Below are positions 1 to 9,291 of a DNA stretch of 64,000 nt, one piece after another. The translations under genes were made by a program, and so were the position numbers. Origin of the DNA: Variovorax sp. PCZ-1 (GTDB lineage: Bacteria > Pseudomonadota > Gammaproteobacteria > Burkholderiales > Burkholderiaceae_C). The stretch lies in contig NZ_JAHCDN010000002.1 of NCBI RefSeq assembly GCF_018413605.1, positions 310,001-374,000 on the forward strand. Reading direction: 5' to 3'. Position 1 is the first letter of the stretch; every line of letters begins with the position of its first letter. Below the pieces are notes generated by a model. It was not told the origin of the DNA. It saw only the letters and a list, made by a program, of their open reading frames with translations, and did not search any database.

Positions 1-818
1 TCTAATTCTTCAGCGGTCAGGCCAACTCTGCGCATCACCACATTGCCGGGGGCGACGAAGGCGATGTATTCGCTATTCGGATTCGCCATCTCTTGGCGGC
101 AGAGATTCACGAATTCGTCGATATAGAACTGATAGTTGGTGAGTAGCACGTAGTTTTGAAAATGATCGGTGCTGGTGGCTGTGTAGTGGCGCAGGCGGTG
201 CAGGGAATAATCAATGCGTGGGGCGGTGAACAGCGAGAGTGGCTGGGCGCGGCCTGCGGCTTCGAAGGTGCCGTTGGCGATATCGTCATTCATCGCGCCG
301 AGATCGGGCAGATCAAATACATCGCGCATCAGGGCGCGGCGTTCGGGCGGGATGTTGCCTTCAACGTGATCGTGATCAGCGAATGAGAAATGAATGGGGA
401 TGGGTTCGTTGCTTGTGCCCACCTCCAGCTCGCCGCCGTGATTTTTTAGCAGCAGATCAAGCTGCTTGAGCAAGTAGCCTTCAAACAATTCTGGCTTGGT
501 GATCGTGGTTTCAAAGGTGCCAACGCCTTGCACGAAACCAAAACTTAAGCGCTTCGATGCTGTGGCTTGGCGAGTGAGGCTTTGCGTGCGCAGTCGCACG
601 AAGGGGTAGCAGGCGCGCACGCGGCCTGCTTTGAGTGTGCCGGCGACGAAGGCATCGAGGCTGCTGCGCAGATGTGCGAGGCTGTTGTCGTAGATCGCTT
701 GGATTTGTTTGACGGCGGCTTGCGCGTCTGTGAATCGCCCCGGCGCAATGAATGGCGCGGTCAACGTTCCGTTGATGGGGGCATTCAGTGTGTTGTTGTG
801 AGTATTTGAGTTTTCCAT
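1..818 (-). CDS. amn: AMP nucleosidase, N-terminal part (cut by window edge)
   Basis: AMP nucleosidase cleaves AMP to adenine and ribose 5-phosphate in purine salvage. The complement read from ATG at 818 stays open to base 1, giving 272 codons of a protein that is about 480-500 residues in E. coli. The catalytic nucleosidase half lies outside the window. Visible family sequence includes FGFVQGVGTFETT, the segment GYLLKQLDLLL, HFSFADHDHVEGN and TNYQFYIDEFV near residue 226. The gene diverges from the SDR gene that starts at 858. The assignment rests on recalled similarity to Amn over this N-terminal domain; the missing half would settle it. Confidence 0.85.
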   Translation of the reverse strand, partial: MENSNTHNNTLNAPINGTLTAPFIAPGRFTDAQAAVKQIQAIYDNSLAHLRSSLDAFVAGTLKAGRVRACYPFVRLRTQSLTRQATASKRLSFGFVQGVGTFETTITKPELFEGYLLKQLDLLLKNHGGELEVGTSNEPIPIHFSFADHDHVEGNIPPERRALMRDVFDLPDLGAMNDDIANGTFEAAGRAQPLSLFTAPRIDYSLHRLRHYTATSTDHFQNYVLLTNYQFYIDEFVNLCRQEMANPNSEYIAFVAPGNVVMRRVGLTAEEL

Positions 819-857
819 GCAGAATGATACGCACTTTTGTATGACAGGCGATATGAG

Positions 858-1574
858 ATGGCAGATAACGGCAATACGGCGCTGGTGATAGGCGCTTCGG
901 GTGGATTGGGTACGGCATTGAAGGCGCATTTGCTCTCAAGCGGGGCTTTCTCGCAAGTGCTGGGTTTATCGCGTAGTGTGAGCGAGGCTGGCGCGCCTTT
1001 GCTGGATGTGACTGATGAGGCAAACATTGCAGCAAGCGCTGAATGGCTGAAAGAGCTGTGCGCTGCGAAGCCGCTTCGCTATCTGATCGTGGCCACCGGC
1101 TATCTGCACCAAACAGGCCAAGGCCCTGAGCGAAGCTTGGCGCAGTTGGATGCGGCGTATCTCAGCCAAATCTTTGCCATCAACACCATCGGCCCTGCGT
1201 TACTACTCAAACACTTCGCACCTTTGTTGCCACGCGATGGCGAATCAAAAATAGTTTTCATCTCCGCCAAAGTCGGCAGCATTGGCGACAACGCTTTGGG
1301 TGGCTGGTATGGCTACCGCGCCTCCAAAGCTGCGCTCAATCAAATCGTCAAAACCGCCTCGATTGAGCTGGCGCGGCGCAACAAGCAAACCTGCTGCATC
1401 GCCCTGCATCCCGGTACGGTGGCCACGCAGCTGTCTGATCCTTTCAGCAAAACCGGCCTCAACGTGCGTGAGCCGGCAATTGCTGCACTAGAAATATGTC
1501 AGGTGATTGACAGACTTAGAGCGCAAGACAACGGTCGATTCGTGGATTATCGTGGCCAGGCTTTGCCTTGGTAG
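858..1574 (+). CDS. SDR-family oxidoreductase (C-factor-like)
   Basis: This is a short-chain dehydrogenase/reductase of 238 residues with a Rossmann fold. The N-terminal dinucleotide motif is GASGGLG, an NTIG motif lies mid-protein, ISAKVGS carries the catalytic Ser region, and YRASK is the Tyr-x-x-x-Lys pair. The classical SDR length and the phrase LHPGTVATQLSDPF resemble the C-factor (CsgA) subgroup. The substrate cannot be told from sequence. An upstream in-frame ATG at 837 would add seven residues (MYDRRYE); 858 is preferred because it begins just before the first beta strand. It is divergent from amn and followed by a repeat element. Confidence 0.8.
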   Translation: MADNGNTALVIGASGGLGTALKAHLLSSGAFSQVLGLSRSVSEAGAPLLDVTDEANIAASAEWLKELCAAKPLRYLIVATGYLHQTGQGPERSLAQLDAAYLSQIFAINTIGPALLLKHFAPLLPRDGESKIVFISAKVGSIGDNALGGWYGYRASKAALNQIVKTASIELARRNKQTCCIALHPGTVATQLSDPFSKTGLNVREPAIAALEICQVIDRLRAQDNGRFVDYRGQALPW

Positions 1575-1589
1575 AACTCTTTTTTCATC

Positions 1590-1660
1590 GTATTTTTAAA
1601 GCGAAAATAGCACTTCACCGGCGTAGATACTGCGCAGAGTGCTATTAAATCAGTAGTAAA
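1590..1660 (-). repeat. TGCGCA-core element, intergenic copy
   Basis: This minus-oriented copy lies between the SDR gene and the antiporter gene. Its core covers 1618-1651. The arms AATAGCACTTC (from 1607) and GAGTGCTATT can pair, so the transcript could form a hairpin. The right end TTTTTAAAGCG is at 1592-1602. It accounts for most of the otherwise empty 168-base gap. Confidence 0.85.
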
Positions 1661-1742
1661 TAAAAGTCTAACAAACTGTATCTGTTGACCACTCTTACAT
1701 TCACATTTCGCATGTAACCAAGCCTCCCAGTATGGTGAAGGT

Positions 1743-3284
1743 ATGAATACTTGGTTAAGCAATTTTCAGGAAAACGTGCTTGCTAGCCTAGAGCCTTGGA
1801 TGCCTTGGGCGGACGATGTGGTGAAAGCTGTGAGCACCTGGCTCGCGCAAATGCCAGCGGTGGTGTGGATCGGCGCAGGGCTGTGGTTGGCCATGCGCGT
1901 GGCCGATCGCGTGCAGCGCTGGGGCGGGCTGCGCAGCACGGCTTATGGTGGCTGCGGGCTTTTGATCGCTTTGCTGGCTTTGTTTGTATTGGATGCCGCG
2001 AGTTTGCAAGCCATGGCAGAGCAAACGCAGTGGCTGTTTGATATGGCGCTGGGCTGGGTGCTTTTTACGGTGGGCCAGCGGATGGATATGCGCTGGCTGC
2101 TGCGCAACAAAGCGCTGGCGGCGACAGCGGTGCTTGAGTTTGCCGTGACGGCGCTGGCCACTGCTGGCTTGCTCATCATGCTGGGGCTGGCCTGGCCTGC
2201 GGCAGCAGTGGCGGGCATTTTGGCGGCGCATAGCTCGCCCGTGGTCTTGAGCAGTTTCATGCCTGATTGGCAGGCTGATGGGCAGATCAGCGCGCGTGGA
2301 TTGCATTTGGGCGGCATCAATACGCTGCTGGCCGCGCTGTGCCTGCCGCTGCTGCTGGTGATTGCAGAAGCTTGGCAGCAAAGTGCTGCGGCCAGCTCGG
2401 GATCGGGCATCACGCTCACCGCACCCTGGCCGAGCTTTCCCTTATTTCAACGCAGCGGCTGGGATTTGGCGCAGCCGCTCTTACTGCTGATTTTGAGCTT
2501 GGCTGTGGGCACGGCTTTGGGGCGCCTGCTGGCGCGGCATGAGCAGACGGCCAAGCGCAACGCTCGCACTGCCAATGGCGCGAATGTGGGCAGCGACAGC
2601 ATGGGTTTGGTGGCCGCAGCTTGCGTATGCGCGGGGCTGGCGCAATGGTGGGGTGCGCCCGCTTGGGCGGCTTGTCTTGCCCTCGGCTTGGGGCTGCGCA
2701 GCCCCTCTGGCACAGCCTGGCGAGAAGGACAGGGCTTGCAAACGGCGCTGACGGCGATTTCTCAATTGCTGCTCTTTGCACTCTCTGCGCTCACGCTCGT
2801 GGCACTGTGGATGCAAGGCATAGCGCGCTTCACATCGCTGGATGTCGCTTTAGGCATGATGATTCCCATCGTGGCGCTGATCATGCTGCTGCGCTTAGGG
2901 GGCAAGCTGCTCGTGTGCACACTCACCGCGCGCTGGGCAGGCCTGCGCTGGCAGCAGGGCTTTGCGCTGGGGCTGGCGATGCAACCGCTTTCCATGACTG
3001 GGCTGGCGCTGCTCTTGCTCGCTTGGCCTGCGCTCATGCTTGGCGATGCTTTGCTGGCTTGCAGCTTGGTGGTGGCACTGCTGCTCTCTGATTGGCTCTC
3101 GCCGCTCTTGCTGCGCACGCTGCTGCAGCGCTGCGGAGAAATTGCACCCGAGGAGATTGCGGGTCTGAACAGCCGCAGCAGCACGCAGCCAACGCGGGTG
3201 GATACGACAGAGATGCCATCCACATCTTCGCCAGCTACAGCCTCGCAGCTGGCAGCGCAACACGCGCTGATGACCCCTATGTAG
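1743..3284 (+). CDS. Cation:proton antiporter, CPA2-like
   Basis: A polytopic inner-membrane protein of 513 residues with about twelve hydrophobic segments. The repeat of long Leu/Ala-rich helices, the segment VGQRMDMRWLLRN near residue 110 and AAHSSPVVLSSF near residue 160 fit the Kef/NhaP-type monovalent cation:proton antiporters (CPA2). Only the membrane domain is present; the cytosolic TrkA-N domain of KefB/KefC is absent and the last 45 residues are a Ser/Thr-rich tail. ATG 1743 follows GAAGGT at 1737. The stop lies 8 bases before the next start, so the two genes are probably cotranscribed. Ion specificity is unknown. Confidence 0.75.
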   Translation: MNTWLSNFQENVLASLEPWMPWADDVVKAVSTWLAQMPAVVWIGAGLWLAMRVADRVQRWGGLRSTAYGGCGLLIALLALFVLDAASLQAMAEQTQWLFDMALGWVLFTVGQRMDMRWLLRNKALAATAVLEFAVTALATAGLLIMLGLAWPAAAVAGILAAHSSPVVLSSFMPDWQADGQISARGLHLGGINTLLAALCLPLLLVIAEAWQQSAAASSGSGITLTAPWPSFPLFQRSGWDLAQPLLLLILSLAVGTALGRLLARHEQTAKRNARTANGANVGSDSMGLVAAACVCAGLAQWWGAPAWAACLALGLGLRSPSGTAWREGQGLQTALTAISQLLLFALSALTLVALWMQGIARFTSLDVALGMMIPIVALIMLLRLGGKLLVCTLTARWAGLRWQQGFALGLAMQPLSMTGLALLLLAWPALMLGDALLACSLVVALLLSDWLSPLLLRTLLQRCGEIAPEEIAGLNSRSSTQPTRVDTTEMPSTSSPATASQLAAQHALMTPM

Positions 3285-3292
3285 AGCACATC

Positions 3293-4543
3293 ATGCTGAC
3301 TTTCACACCTTCTCAACCTTTCACTGTTGGCGTCGAACTCGAACTTCAGCTCTTGCATGCACGCGAAGGCACGCTCGCGCGCGATGCGCCAGATTTGATC
3401 GCGCTGCTTCATCGCAGCAAAGACGGCTTTGATCGCTTCAAGCCCGAGATCACCGAGAGCATGATCGAGCTCAACAGCTCGGTGCATCACCAGCATGCCA
3501 CTTTGCTTGAAGAGCTGCGTGAGCTCAGAAGCCGCACCGTGCAAGCGGCTGATCAGCTCAACATCGCCATCAGCGGCGGCGGCGCGCATCCTTCCGCGCT
3601 GTGGCGCGAGCGGCGTATTTATCCCACCGAGCGCTTCTTGCATGTCTCGCGCTTGTATGGCTATCTGGCCAAGCAATTCACGGTGTTTGGCCAACATGTA
3701 CACGTGGGCGTGGGCTCGGGTGATTTGGCGATTGAGCTCACGCAGCGCCTCCTGCCCTATATCCCGCATTTCATCGCGCTCTCCGCAGCCAGCCCGTTTG
3801 CGCAAGGGGAAGACACTTCATTTGAAACCTCTCGCTTGCATGCGGTGGCCATGTTCCCGCTCTCGGGCCACATGCCGCGCTTGAAAGATTGGGAAGATTT
3901 CAACGCCTACTTCAGCGAGATGCAAAGCTACGGCATTGTGGAGAGCATCAAAGATTTTTATTGGGATATTCGTCCCAAGCCTGAATACGGCACGGTGGAG
4001 GTACGCATCTTTGACACGCCGCTCACGGTGGAGATGGCAGCAGCTCTAGGCGCATTGGTGCAAACGCTCGCTGTCCATCTGCTCAATTCCGATGCCGAGA
4101 AAGCCACGCCCGTGGGCGATCTGGCGAGCACGCGTGTGTATGGCTATAACCGCTTCCAAGCCTGCCGCTTTGGCTTTGATGCGCAGCTGGCCAACCCGCA
4201 TGCGCGCCCGATTGAGCAGATCGGTGCGTCGCGTGGCGCGCGGCAAAGTGTGCATCTGGGAGAGAGCTTGCTCAATCTCCTCGCGCGCTTGATGCCCGTG
4301 GCTGCGCAGCTGGGCACGGTGCGGCCGCTCATGATGCTGCAAGAGCTCACAGCTGCGCATCAAAACGGCGCAAGCTGGATGCGCGCGATGCAGGCGCAGT
4401 GTGGTGATTTGCGTGAGTTGATGGTTCGGCAGGCCGAGTTGTTTCGTGGGGCTGCCGATCAATCTGCCAAGCAGCCTGCGAAGAGCTTGAATGCAGCGCC
4501 CGAAATCAAACGCGAGCCGCGTTTGGAGTTGGTGGGGACTTAA
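3293..4543 (+). CDS. Carboxylate-amine ligase, YbdK/GCS2 family
   Basis: A 416-residue member of the glutamate-cysteine ligase type 2 family (YbdK). These soluble enzymes have weak gamma-glutamylcysteine synthetase activity in E. coli, and their physiological substrate is often unknown. Family marks are FTVGVELELQLL at residues 6-17, ESMIELNSS, GGGAHPSALWRERR, FGQHVHVGV, DFYWDIRPKPEYGTVEVR and ACRFGFDAQL. The open frame runs upstream to 3092 inside the antiporter gene, but the family begins at MLTFTPSQPF, so ATG 3293 is chosen. The C-terminal 30 residues are a variable charged tail. Directly downstream is an inverted repeat shared with the end of anmK. Confidence 0.85.
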   Translation: MLTFTPSQPFTVGVELELQLLHAREGTLARDAPDLIALLHRSKDGFDRFKPEITESMIELNSSVHHQHATLLEELRELRSRTVQAADQLNIAISGGGAHPSALWRERRIYPTERFLHVSRLYGYLAKQFTVFGQHVHVGVGSGDLAIELTQRLLPYIPHFIALSAASPFAQGEDTSFETSRLHAVAMFPLSGHMPRLKDWEDFNAYFSEMQSYGIVESIKDFYWDIRPKPEYGTVEVRIFDTPLTVEMAAALGALVQTLAVHLLNSDAEKATPVGDLASTRVYGYNRFQACRFGFDAQLANPHARPIEQIGASRGARQSVHLGESLLNLLARLMPVAAQLGTVRPLMMLQELTAAHQNGASWMRAMQAQCGDLRELMVRQAELFRGAADQSAKQPAKSLNAAPEIKREPRLELVGT

Positions 4544-4551
4544 GGTTACTC

Positions 4552-4606
4552 CGTTCGCCCTGAGCTCGTCGAAGGGCTTGCTGAGAGGCTTCGACGGGCT
4601 CAGGCT
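4552..4606. repeat. Inverted repeat of the CCTGAGC..GTCGAAGG type
   Basis: The arms GCCCTGAGCTCGTCGAAGGGC (split: CCCTGAGCTCG plus TCGAAGGGC, 4557-4577) and CTTCGACGGGCTCAGG (4589-4604) are near-perfect reverse complements around an 11-base loop. The element sits between two convergent genes and overlaps the anmK stop codon at 4600-4602. It is a plausible bidirectional transcription end. Very similar repeats are scattered through many beta- and gammaproteobacterial genomes, as far as I recall. Confidence 0.75.
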
Positions 4607-5730
4607 GGATAGATACCGCCAAGAATGCGAGCGCCGCGAGCGCCTGTGACGCTCGTGAGCGGCAGTGCAACTCGCTCCACACATTGCTTTGCCAGCCATG
4701 CAAAAGCCACAGCCTCCACATCTTGCGGCGGCAAGCCACGCTGTGCGCTGCTGATCACGTTTGTTTCTGGCAACAAGGCTTGCAAGCGCTGCATGAGCGC
4801 CGTGTTGAACGCGCCACCGCCGCAGACGATCAGCTCCTTCAAAGTTTGATTGCTCTGTTTTTCATAGCTGCTTGCGCAGGTGGCGATTGAGCTGGCGGTT
4901 AGTTCGAGCAATGTTCTTTGAATATCTTGGGGCTTGGCATCGGCAAAGTTCGCCAGATGTTTAGCAAGCCATTCGGGGTTAAACAAATCCCGCCCTGTGC
5001 TCTTCGGGTAAGGCAAAGCGAAGTAAGGCTCCTCCAGCATCTGCTCCAAAAGCGCGGAAATGATCTGCCCGCCCGCGCCCCAAGCGCCGCCTGCATCGAA
5101 GCTCTGCCCGCCATGTTTGTGAATCCAAAAATCCATCAGCGCATTGCCCGGCCCGCAATCAAAGCCAAGCGTGTTGCCATCGCTTTGCAACACCGTGAGA
5201 TTGCTGATGCCACCGATATTGAGCACGCCCACCGTGCTCTCTTGTGCAAACCAAGCGCGATGAAAGAAGGGCGCCAGCGGCGCGCCTTGCCCACCGGCGG
5301 CCACATCGCGGCTGCGCAAATCCGCCACCACATCGATGCCCGTGAGTTCGGCGAGCAAGGATGGGTTGCACAGCTGAATCGTGTAGCCCGTGCCATCAAA
5401 CATCTGAGGCCGATGCCTCACGGTTTGCCCATGTGCGCCGATGGCGCGAATGTCTTGGGGCTTGAGGCCAGTCTTAGCAAGCAGTGCATTCACGGCTTGC
5501 GCATAGAGGCGCATGAGCGCATTCGCAGCGAGCGCGGCGGTGTGCAATTCGTCTGCGCCTGAGCTATTCAAAGCCATCAGGCTTGCTCTCAAATCGATAG
5601 CTATCTGCGCAGATTCTATGCCGGCGACATGCGGTTTTTGCTTTGAAAAATCTACCAAAGCCGCATCCACACCGTCCATTGACGTGCCGGACATCAGCCC
5701 GATATAAAGTCTTGATTCGTTATTGCGCAC
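4600..5730 (-). CDS. anmK: Anhydro-N-acetylmuramic acid kinase
   Basis: AnmK phosphorylates and opens 1,6-anhydro-MurNAc during peptidoglycan recycling in the cytosol. The 376-residue product has YIGLMSGTSMDGVDAAL at the N-terminus (phosphate-binding motif), GAHGQTVRHRP, VVADLRSRDVAAGGQGAP, LNIGGISN, FDCGPGNALMD and ELIVCGGGAFN. Residues about 26-46 (KPHVAGIESAQIAIDL) are encoded by a repeat element at 5591-5652. This region is variable in the family and, compared from memory with E. coli AnmK, total length is not increased, so the element seems to occupy the position rather than extend it. The start overlaps the M23 peptidase stop by 11 bases, so the two peptidoglycan genes are probably translationally coupled. 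Confidence 0.92.
   Translation of the reverse strand: MRNNESRLYIGLMSGTSMDGVDAALVDFSKQKPHVAGIESAQIAIDLRASLMALNSSGADELHTAALAANALMRLYAQAVNALLAKTGLKPQDIRAIGAHGQTVRHRPQMFDGTGYTIQLCNPSLLAELTGIDVVADLRSRDVAAGGQGAPLAPFFHRAWFAQESTVGVLNIGGISNLTVLQSDGNTLGFDCGPGNALMDFWIHKHGGQSFDAGGAWGAGGQIISALLEQMLEEPYFALPYPKSTGRDLFNPEWLAKHLANFADAKPQDIQRTLLELTASSIATCASSYEKQSNQTLKELIVCGGGAFNTALMQRLQALLPETNVISSAQRGLPPQDVEAVAFAWLAKQCVERVALPLTSVTGARGARILGGIYPA
5591..5652 (+). repeat. TGCGCA-core element inside anmK
   Basis: Plus-oriented copy with GATAGCTATCTGCGCAGATT and then CTATGCCGGCGAC, ending in TTTGAAAAATC. anmK reads it from the other strand, in the frame that yields AGIESAQIAID. The anmK frame is uninterrupted. Confidence 0.9.
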
Positions 5731-7099
5731 TGGCCAATTGCAAGCTGGCGGCGGCTGCGAGCTTGAGGCGCACGTCTTGCGCCAAGCTGTTGAATGCAGG
5801 GCGAGAAGCAGCGCTGAGTTGCACGCTTTCGCTCTGCTTGGCCAGCGTCATCGGGTCATGGTGAACGCCATTGACGCGGAATTCAAAATGCAGATGCGGC
5901 CCGGTGCTCCAGCCGGTGGAGCCCACGGTGCCGATGTTTTGCCCTTGGGCGACGGCTTGGCCCTTGCGCACGGCAATCGAATGCATATGGGCGTAGAGCG
6001 TGCTCTTGCCATCGCGGTGCTTGATCTCCACCACATTGCCATAGCCGCGCTGCACGCCCGCAAAATCCACCACGCCATCGCCTACGGAGCGAATCGGTGT
6101 GCCGGTGGGTGCGGCATAGTCCACGCCATTGTGCATGCGGAATTGCCTTGCAATCGGATGCATGCGGCCACCAAAGCCGCTGGTCATGCGGGAGAATTCA
6201 AGCGGAGAAGCCAAGAAGGCCTTGCGCATGCTGTTGCCTTCCAGTGTGAAATACTGGCCTTTGGCCGCACCCGGCTCATGGAACCACACAGCGGAATAGG
6301 TCTTGCCCGCGTTCACAAAATCTGCCGAGAGCACGCGGCCAGCGCGCAGTGGTTCGCCATCGGCTTCCAAGCTTTCATAAACGACGCTGAAGCGATCGCC
6401 CTTGCGCAATGCGCGGATGAAATCAATATCGCCCGAGAAAATCTCCGCGAGCTGCACGGCCACGGCATCGGGGATGCGGGATTCATCGGTGGCGGCAAAA
6501 AGCGAAGATTTGATCGTGCCGGAAGCCAAGCGCGTGTTGGCTGTGAGTGGCGCTGTCTCCAGGCGGCTCGTGATCTGGCCATTGCTGCGCTGGATCAGCA
6601 AACGCTGGAAATTCGCGCTGTCATCAGGCGTCCAGCGGGCGGTCAGTTGAATGAGCGCGTTGTTCGCATCGACTTCGGCCGTCACGCTACGGCCAGGGCG
6701 GCTCAGAAGCACTTGGCGCGCAGTCGCGTCGCTCTTTATGAATTGCGCAGCGCCCGCATCGAGAATGCCCAAGCGGCGTAGCAGGCTGTCAGCGGTGTCG
6801 TTGCTGCGTGTGCTGTCGCTGCGGTAGAGCACGAAAGGCGCAATAGGTGCGCCCGTTAGTGTTTGCGCTCCCTCGGGTCTTGCTGCGGGCTCCACGCTCT
6901 CGACGATCTGGCGCACAGGCACGCTGCTCGGATCGGGCACGAAGGTAGCCACGGCAAAAGCGGTGGCGCCTGTGCCCAGCAAAACGCTGCCCAAGAGCGC
7001 GAGCACGCGGCGTGGGTGGCGCTGCAGCATTTGCATCACGGTGTGAGCTGCATCGATCGTTTGATCAGCGGCAGAAGAAATCAGGCTCGAAAAACTCAA
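5720..7099 (-). CDS. M23-family peptidoglycan metallopeptidase (MepM-like)
   Basis: A 459-residue inner-membrane-anchored or secreted endopeptidase. A hydrophobic segment at residues 30-55 (RVLALLGSVLLGTGATAF) is the likely signal or anchor. A central region (about 80-300) resembles the Csd3/MepM N-terminal domains. The LytM catalytic domain lies at about 310-410, with zinc ligands in HNGVDYAAP (His-x-x-x-Asp) and GPHLHFEF (His-x-His), plus YAHMHS. It should cleave peptide cross-links in the periplasm. It is followed by anmK with an 11-base overlap and is divergent from tyrS, an arrangement common in Burkholderiales. The exact bond specificity is inferred from the family only. Confidence 0.88.
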   Translation of the reverse strand: MSFSSLISSAADQTIDAAHTVMQMLQRHPRRVLALLGSVLLGTGATAFAVATFVPDPSSVPVRQIVESVEPAARPEGAQTLTGAPIAPFVLYRSDSTRSNDTADSLLRRLGILDAGAAQFIKSDATARQVLLSRPGRSVTAEVDANNALIQLTARWTPDDSANFQRLLIQRSNGQITSRLETAPLTANTRLASGTIKSSLFAATDESRIPDAVAVQLAEIFSGDIDFIRALRKGDRFSVVYESLEADGEPLRAGRVLSADFVNAGKTYSAVWFHEPGAAKGQYFTLEGNSMRKAFLASPLEFSRMTSGFGGRMHPIARQFRMHNGVDYAAPTGTPIRSVGDGVVDFAGVQRGYGNVVEIKHRDGKSTLYAHMHSIAVRKGQAVAQGQNIGTVGSTGWSTGPHLHFEFRVNGVHHDPMTLAKQSESVQLSAASRPAFNSLAQDVRLKLAAAASLQLASAQ

Positions 7100-7255
7100 A
7101 ACTACAATCCATCAAGCGGGTGAAACGAAATTCACCTCAAAAACCGTAAATTGCCTGCCACATTCATACGTTGATGCGGCAGCCACGTAAAATTTGTCTT
7201 AAATCAGCGTCGAAGTATAACGTAGCCAACATCGGCTTCGAGCGGGAAAACACTT

Positions 7256-8521
7256 ATGAATCAACCACTTACAACTAATCATGCATCCAGTAAAGCAGCC
7301 GCAGAGCCGCCTAGCGATGCCGTTCGTCACGCCATGGCCGTGAGCCTGCGTGGGGTGGAGGAGCTCATCCCGCAGGAAGAGTGGCTTAAAAAGCTGCAAA
7401 AGAGCGAAAAAACCGGTATTCCGCTGCGAATTAAGCTGGGGCTTGATCCCACTGCCCCCGATTTACATGTCGGTCACACCGTCGTGCTCAACAAAATGCG
7501 CCAGCTCCAAGATTTGGGGCACACCGTGATTTTCCTGATCGGCGATTTCACCAGCATGATCGGCGACCCATCCGGCCGCAACTCCACCCGCCCGCCGCTG
7601 ACCCGCGAGCAGATCGAAGAAAACGCAAAAACTTACTACAAGCAAGCCAGCCTCGTGCTGGACGCCGCAAAAACCGAAATCCGCTACAACAGCGAATGGA
7701 GCGACCCGCTGGGCGCGCGCGGCATGATCGAGCTATCCGCTAAATACACCGTCGCCCGCATGATGGAGCGCGATGATTTTCACAAGCGCTTCACCACCGG
7801 CCAAAGCATCAGCGTGCATGAATTCCTCTACCCCCTGATGCAAGGCTACGACAGCGTGGCCTTGAAGAGCGATTTAGAGCTCGGCGGCACCGATCAAAAA
7901 TTCAACCTGCTCATGGGCCGCCACCTCCAGCAAGAATACGGCCAAGAGCCGCAATGCATCTTGACTATGCCCCTGCTCGTCGGCCTCGACGGCGTGGACA
8001 AAATGAGCAAAAGCAAAAACAACTACATCGGCATCACTGAAGCCCCGAATACCATGTTCGCCAAAGTCTTGTCCATCAGCGATACCCTCATGTGGAATTG
8101 GTACGAGCTGCTCAGCTTCAAATCTTTGGAAGATATTGCTGCTTTGAAACGCGAAATAGAAGCAGGCCGCAACCCCAAAGAAGCCAAGGTGATGCTCGCC
8201 AAAGAAATCACCGCGCGCTTCCACTCAGCTGCCGCCGCAGACGCAGCAGAACAAGACTTCATCAATCGCAGCAAAGGCGGTGTGCCTGATGACATTCAAG
8301 AAGTCAGCGTGTCACTCGGTGGTGCAACCGAAATGGGCATAGGCGCCCTACTCAAAGCCGCTAAGCTCACAGAATCCACCGGCGAAGCCAACCGCCACAT
8401 CGATGGCGGTGCAGTCCGTGTGGATGGCACAGTCATCAGCGACAAAGGCTTGAAACTCGGCGCGGGGACGTATGTGATGCAGGTGGGGAAGAGGAAGTTT
8501 GCGAAGGTCAATGTCAGATGA
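7256..8521 (+). CDS. tyrS: Tyrosyl-tRNA synthetase
   Basis: A class I aminoacyl-tRNA synthetase of 421 residues that charges tRNA-Tyr in the cytosol. HVGHT (residues 71-75) is the HIGH signature and KMSKS (about 249-253) the second signature; [30 protein letters not shown]-like [25 protein letters not shown] and an S4-type C-terminal RNA-binding domain (about 350-421) are all present. The stop codon overlaps the next ATG (ATGA at 8518-8521). A diverged copy of its last 22 codons occurs again at 9211-9291, at the end of a chimeric frame, which marks a tandem duplication. Confidence 0.97.
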   Translation: MNQPLTTNHASSKAAAEPPSDAVRHAMAVSLRGVEELIPQEEWLKKLQKSEKTGIPLRIKLGLDPTAPDLHVGHTVVLNKMRQLQDLGHTVIFLIGDFTSMIGDPSGRNSTRPPLTREQIEENAKTYYKQASLVLDAAKTEIRYNSEWSDPLGARGMIELSAKYTVARMMERDDFHKRFTTGQSISVHEFLYPLMQGYDSVALKSDLELGGTDQKFNLLMGRHLQQEYGQEPQCILTMPLLVGLDGVDKMSKSKNNYIGITEAPNTMFAKVLSISDTLMWNWYELLSFKSLEDIAALKREIEAGRNPKEAKVMLAKEITARFHSAAAADAAEQDFINRSKGGVPDDIQEVSVSLGGATEMGIGALLKAAKLTESTGEANRHIDGGAVRVDGTVISDKGLKLGAGTYVMQVGKRKFAKVNVR

Positions 8522-9015
8522 GGCCGCACATTGGATTGTTGATTGCTGCACTGCTTTTGAGCGGAGTATCGGTGGTTTCTTGGGTCGACTATGTCAAACG
8601 CATCGAAGGCCCAGTGATTCTCCGTAGCGATTCAAATCTGACGAGCATCCCTGGACGCTCTATTGCAGTGGATTGCAGGAAGTATTATTCAAAGGGAACG
8701 ACTGGACGGTTGCTTGCTGAACCGAATGTCCAGTATTCATATTCATTCAGTGGAATTACACACCAAGGCTACCGGCATTCACGGACACAAAAATATCAGC
8801 TTATGACACCGGAAGAGTGTGACGAGTTCGCGAGAGAATTTCTGAAAAACCGTTCAGTTAATGTGTGGATCGATCCAAGCAATCCAAGCTACGCGGTGCT
8901 CAATCCACATCTTCCTTTCCCGTGGATCGAGGTTTTTGCAGCATTGGGCGGATTATTAGCTTTTATCAGCTCTGGCTACCTGAAGCTTGCTCAAAGTCGT
9001 AGGGCATCGACTTAG
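8518..9015 (+). CDS. Small membrane protein, DUF3592-like (copy 1)
   Basis: A 165-residue protein with an N-terminal membrane segment ([18 protein letters not shown], residues 5-22), a soluble domain of about 90 residues, and a C-terminal membrane segment ([17 protein letters not shown]). The soluble part contains [16 protein letters not shown] and [17 protein letters not shown], the pattern of DUF3592 domains. Its function is unknown. The ATG overlaps the tyrS stop. It lies inside a tandem duplication and is paired with a second DUF3592-like gene at 9288 that begins the same way (M-R/K-P) after a tyrS-like tail. Base composition is lower in GC than tyrS. Confidence 0.65.
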   Translation: MRPHIGLLIAALLLSGVSVVSWVDYVKRIEGPVILRSDSNLTSIPGRSIAVDCRKYYSKGTTGRLLAEPNVQYSYSFSGITHQGYRHSRTQKYQLMTPEECDEFAREFLKNRSVNVWIDPSNPSYAVLNPHLPFPWIEVFAALGGLLAFISSGYLKLAQSRRAST

Positions 9016-9039
9016 ATAGCGCATCGATCACATGAGACT

Positions 9040-9291
9040 ATGCAAGTTTTAATCCAATGTGTCATCCAAGCCAGCGTCAAGGTTGAAGGCCAAACCATTG
9101 GTGCAATCGAGCAAGGCCTGCTGATCCTGCTCTGCGCAGAGCGGGGCGACACGGATGCACTAATCGAAAAAATGCTAAGCAAAATCTTGAAGCTGCGCAT
9201 CTTCAGCGACAAAGCCCCCAAGCTCGGAGCAGACTCGTATGTGATGCAGGTGAGGAAGAAGAAGTTTGCGAAGGTGAAACTAGAACAATGA
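9040..9291 (+). pseudogene. Chimeric dtd-head / tyrS-tail frame from a tandem duplication
   Basis: The 83-codon frame has two unrelated parts. Codons 1-57 match the N-terminus of the intact dtd gene at 9818 at about 80 percent ([23 protein letters not shown]). Codons 58-83 match the end of tyrS (KLGA..YVMQV.K.KFAKV). The junction falls in TTCAGCGA (9202-9209), which is also present in dtd (9980-9987) and, as TCAGCGA, in tyrS (8436-8442). The frame lacks the catalytic [11 protein letters not shown] region of D-aminoacyl-tRNA deacylase, so it should not be an active Dtd. Its stop overlaps the next ATG exactly as the tyrS stop does. Confidence 0.88.

Noticed and set aside
2762-3805. Minus-strand frame of 347 codons across the antiporter and YbdK genes
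   Set aside because: It overlaps two recognised plus-strand genes in full and has no family motif or ribosome site.
4863-4896. Possible nineteenth element copy inside anmK (CATAGCTGCTTGCGCAGGTG)
   Set aside because: Only the left half of the core matches and the GCCGGC half is poor; it may be a decayed copy but I do not count it.
5723-6781. Plus-strand frame of 352 codons over the M23 peptidase gene
   Set aside because: Antisense of a gene with intact LytM motifs; no recognised domain.
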